The notes under the pieces were generated by a model, which made no database searches, was not told the DNA's origin, and saw nothing but the letters and a program-made list of their open reading frames with translations. This document shows, in pieces, positions 38,829-39,229 of a stretch of 39,229 nt of DNA. Positions within the stretch are counted from its first letter, which is position 1. Each line of letters begins with the position of its first letter. The stretch covers positions 1 through 39,229 of the forward strand of contig JAUSNA010000068.1 in assembly GCA_030645455.1 (NCBI GenBank), read 5' to 3'. Origin of the DNA: Candidatus Levyibacteriota bacterium (GTDB lineage Bacteria > Patescibacteriota > Microgenomatia > Levybacterales > GWA1-39-11). A program made the translations under genes and the position numbers.

Positions 38829-39229
38829 CTAAACTGCTTTTCTAAAATACCATAGCATAATAACAAACACCAGCGCTTCGCAAATGCCTGTAGTAACAGC
38901 GGCAGCATAGTATGAGTATTGCGGGATAAAGATAAAGTTAAGAGTTAAATTCAGTAGTAGTGCTCCACCGTAAAGTGGAAGCAAAAACTTAATTTTGCCA
39001 CGAATGATAAAATGCCATTGCAAAAGACTGGTTAGAAAAAAGAAGGGTAGGGATAGAGAAAGAATTTGCAATGGACCAACGGAATAAATAAACTCCTTTT
39101 TAAAAAGTTGAATCAGTGGGGAAAAAACTAAGACCACCGGAACGACTATGAGTGCTATCCCGACATACAGAAGAAGATATTTTCTAAACATCGCGACATA
39201 CTTTCTTTTGTCATTCATTTGTTGCAAGA
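38829..39229 (-). CDS. Oligosaccharide flippase (Wzx/MATE-like), truncated by window edge
   Basis: The frame is open to the end of the window, so only the C-terminal 133 residues are seen; the TTG at 39227 is not a real start. There are four membrane helices, with VGPLQILSLSLPFFFLTSLLQWHFIIRG and NLTLNFIFIPQYSYYAAAVTTGICEAL, the typical last third of Wzx/PST polysaccharide exporters. It would flip lipid-linked oligosaccharides, fitting the ligase and glycosyltransferase genes in the window. Confidence 0.75.
   Translation of the reverse strand, partial: LQQMNDKRKYVAMFRKYLLLYVGIALIVVPVVLVFSPLIQLFKKEFIYSVGPLQILSLSLPFFFLTSLLQWHFIIRGKIKFLLPLYGGALLLNLTLNFIFIPQYSYYAAAVTTGICEALVFVIMLWYFRKAV

Noticed and set aside
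1-39229. Recoding of TGA as Gly or Trp, as in some CPR lineages
   Set aside because: Several genes end with TGA at natural protein ends, such as the first GT39, cyoC, jag and rpiB, and no core gene contains an internal TGA.

Overview
The window reads as a chromosomal segment of a small-genome bacterium, most likely a member of the Candidate Phyla Radiation (Patescibacteria, possibly Microgenomates-like). The reasons are the AT-rich compact layout with many overlapping genes, the DUF4012 giant membrane protein, GT39 and O-antigen-ligase-like envelope genes, two class A PBPs, short ribosomal and RNase P proteins, and the scarcity of Shine-Dalgarno sites. TGA is used as a stop (for example at 1423-1425), so the standard bacterial code applies. 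The placement is inference from gene content; no marker phylogeny could be run.

Layout. 1-2966: two GT39-type membrane glycosyltransferases (the first cut by the window edge). 3040-3804: truB. 3838-8489: a complete cyoABCDE operon for a bo3-type quinol oxidase, followed by a small 3-TM protein and a convergent DUF420-type membrane protein. 9374-16052 (mostly minus strand): accessory genes, namely an NAGPA-type phosphodiester glycosidase, a VOC protein, an orphan 269-aa protein, DUF1905, two small proteins of 57 and 46 aa, a DoxX-like protein, a CBS protein, CspA, about 930 bp without a convincing gene, and a SAM methyltransferase. 16181-17753: a tRNA-Asn locus with two 80-bp structured repeats that carry the tRNA 3' end and bracket a HEPN-domain gene. 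17857-20819: dnaG-rpoD. 20971-23350: comM and a serine beta-lactamase/PBP-like protein. 23353-25416: rpe, rpiB and a PfkB-family kinase. 25671-30132: PBP1A, yraN, a cmk-like kinase and gap. 30298-33229: rpmH-rnpA-yidC-jag and an O-antigen-ligase-like gene, all overlapping. 33219-39229: a second PBP1A, a DUF4012 protein, an RNase HI-family protein and a truncated flippase.

How it works together. Envelope building is the dominant theme (GT39 x2, O-antigen ligase, flippase, PBP1A x2, DUF4012, YidC). The central-carbon genes (gap, rpe, rpiB, a sugar kinase) fit a fermentative lifestyle with pentose interconversion. The bo3 oxidase is the only respiratory unit visible, with no dehydrogenase, quinone or heme-synthesis genes nearby except cyoE. 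It could serve oxygen removal or proton pumping, but CyoB has Gln in place of the usual K-channel Lys (Q364, E. coli K362).

Two signals stand out. First, about 15 genes have a TATAAT-like hexamer, often with an extended TGn, ending only 6-9 nt before the start codon, which implies leaderless mRNAs. Only cspA, one PBP gene and the DoxX-like gene show clear Shine-Dalgarno sites. Second, tRNA-Asn, a structured repeat, the HEPN gene and a second repeat lie co-oriented, and both repeats end in the last 13 nt of the tRNA region. This could be a tRNA-targeted cassette or an RNase/structured-RNA module.
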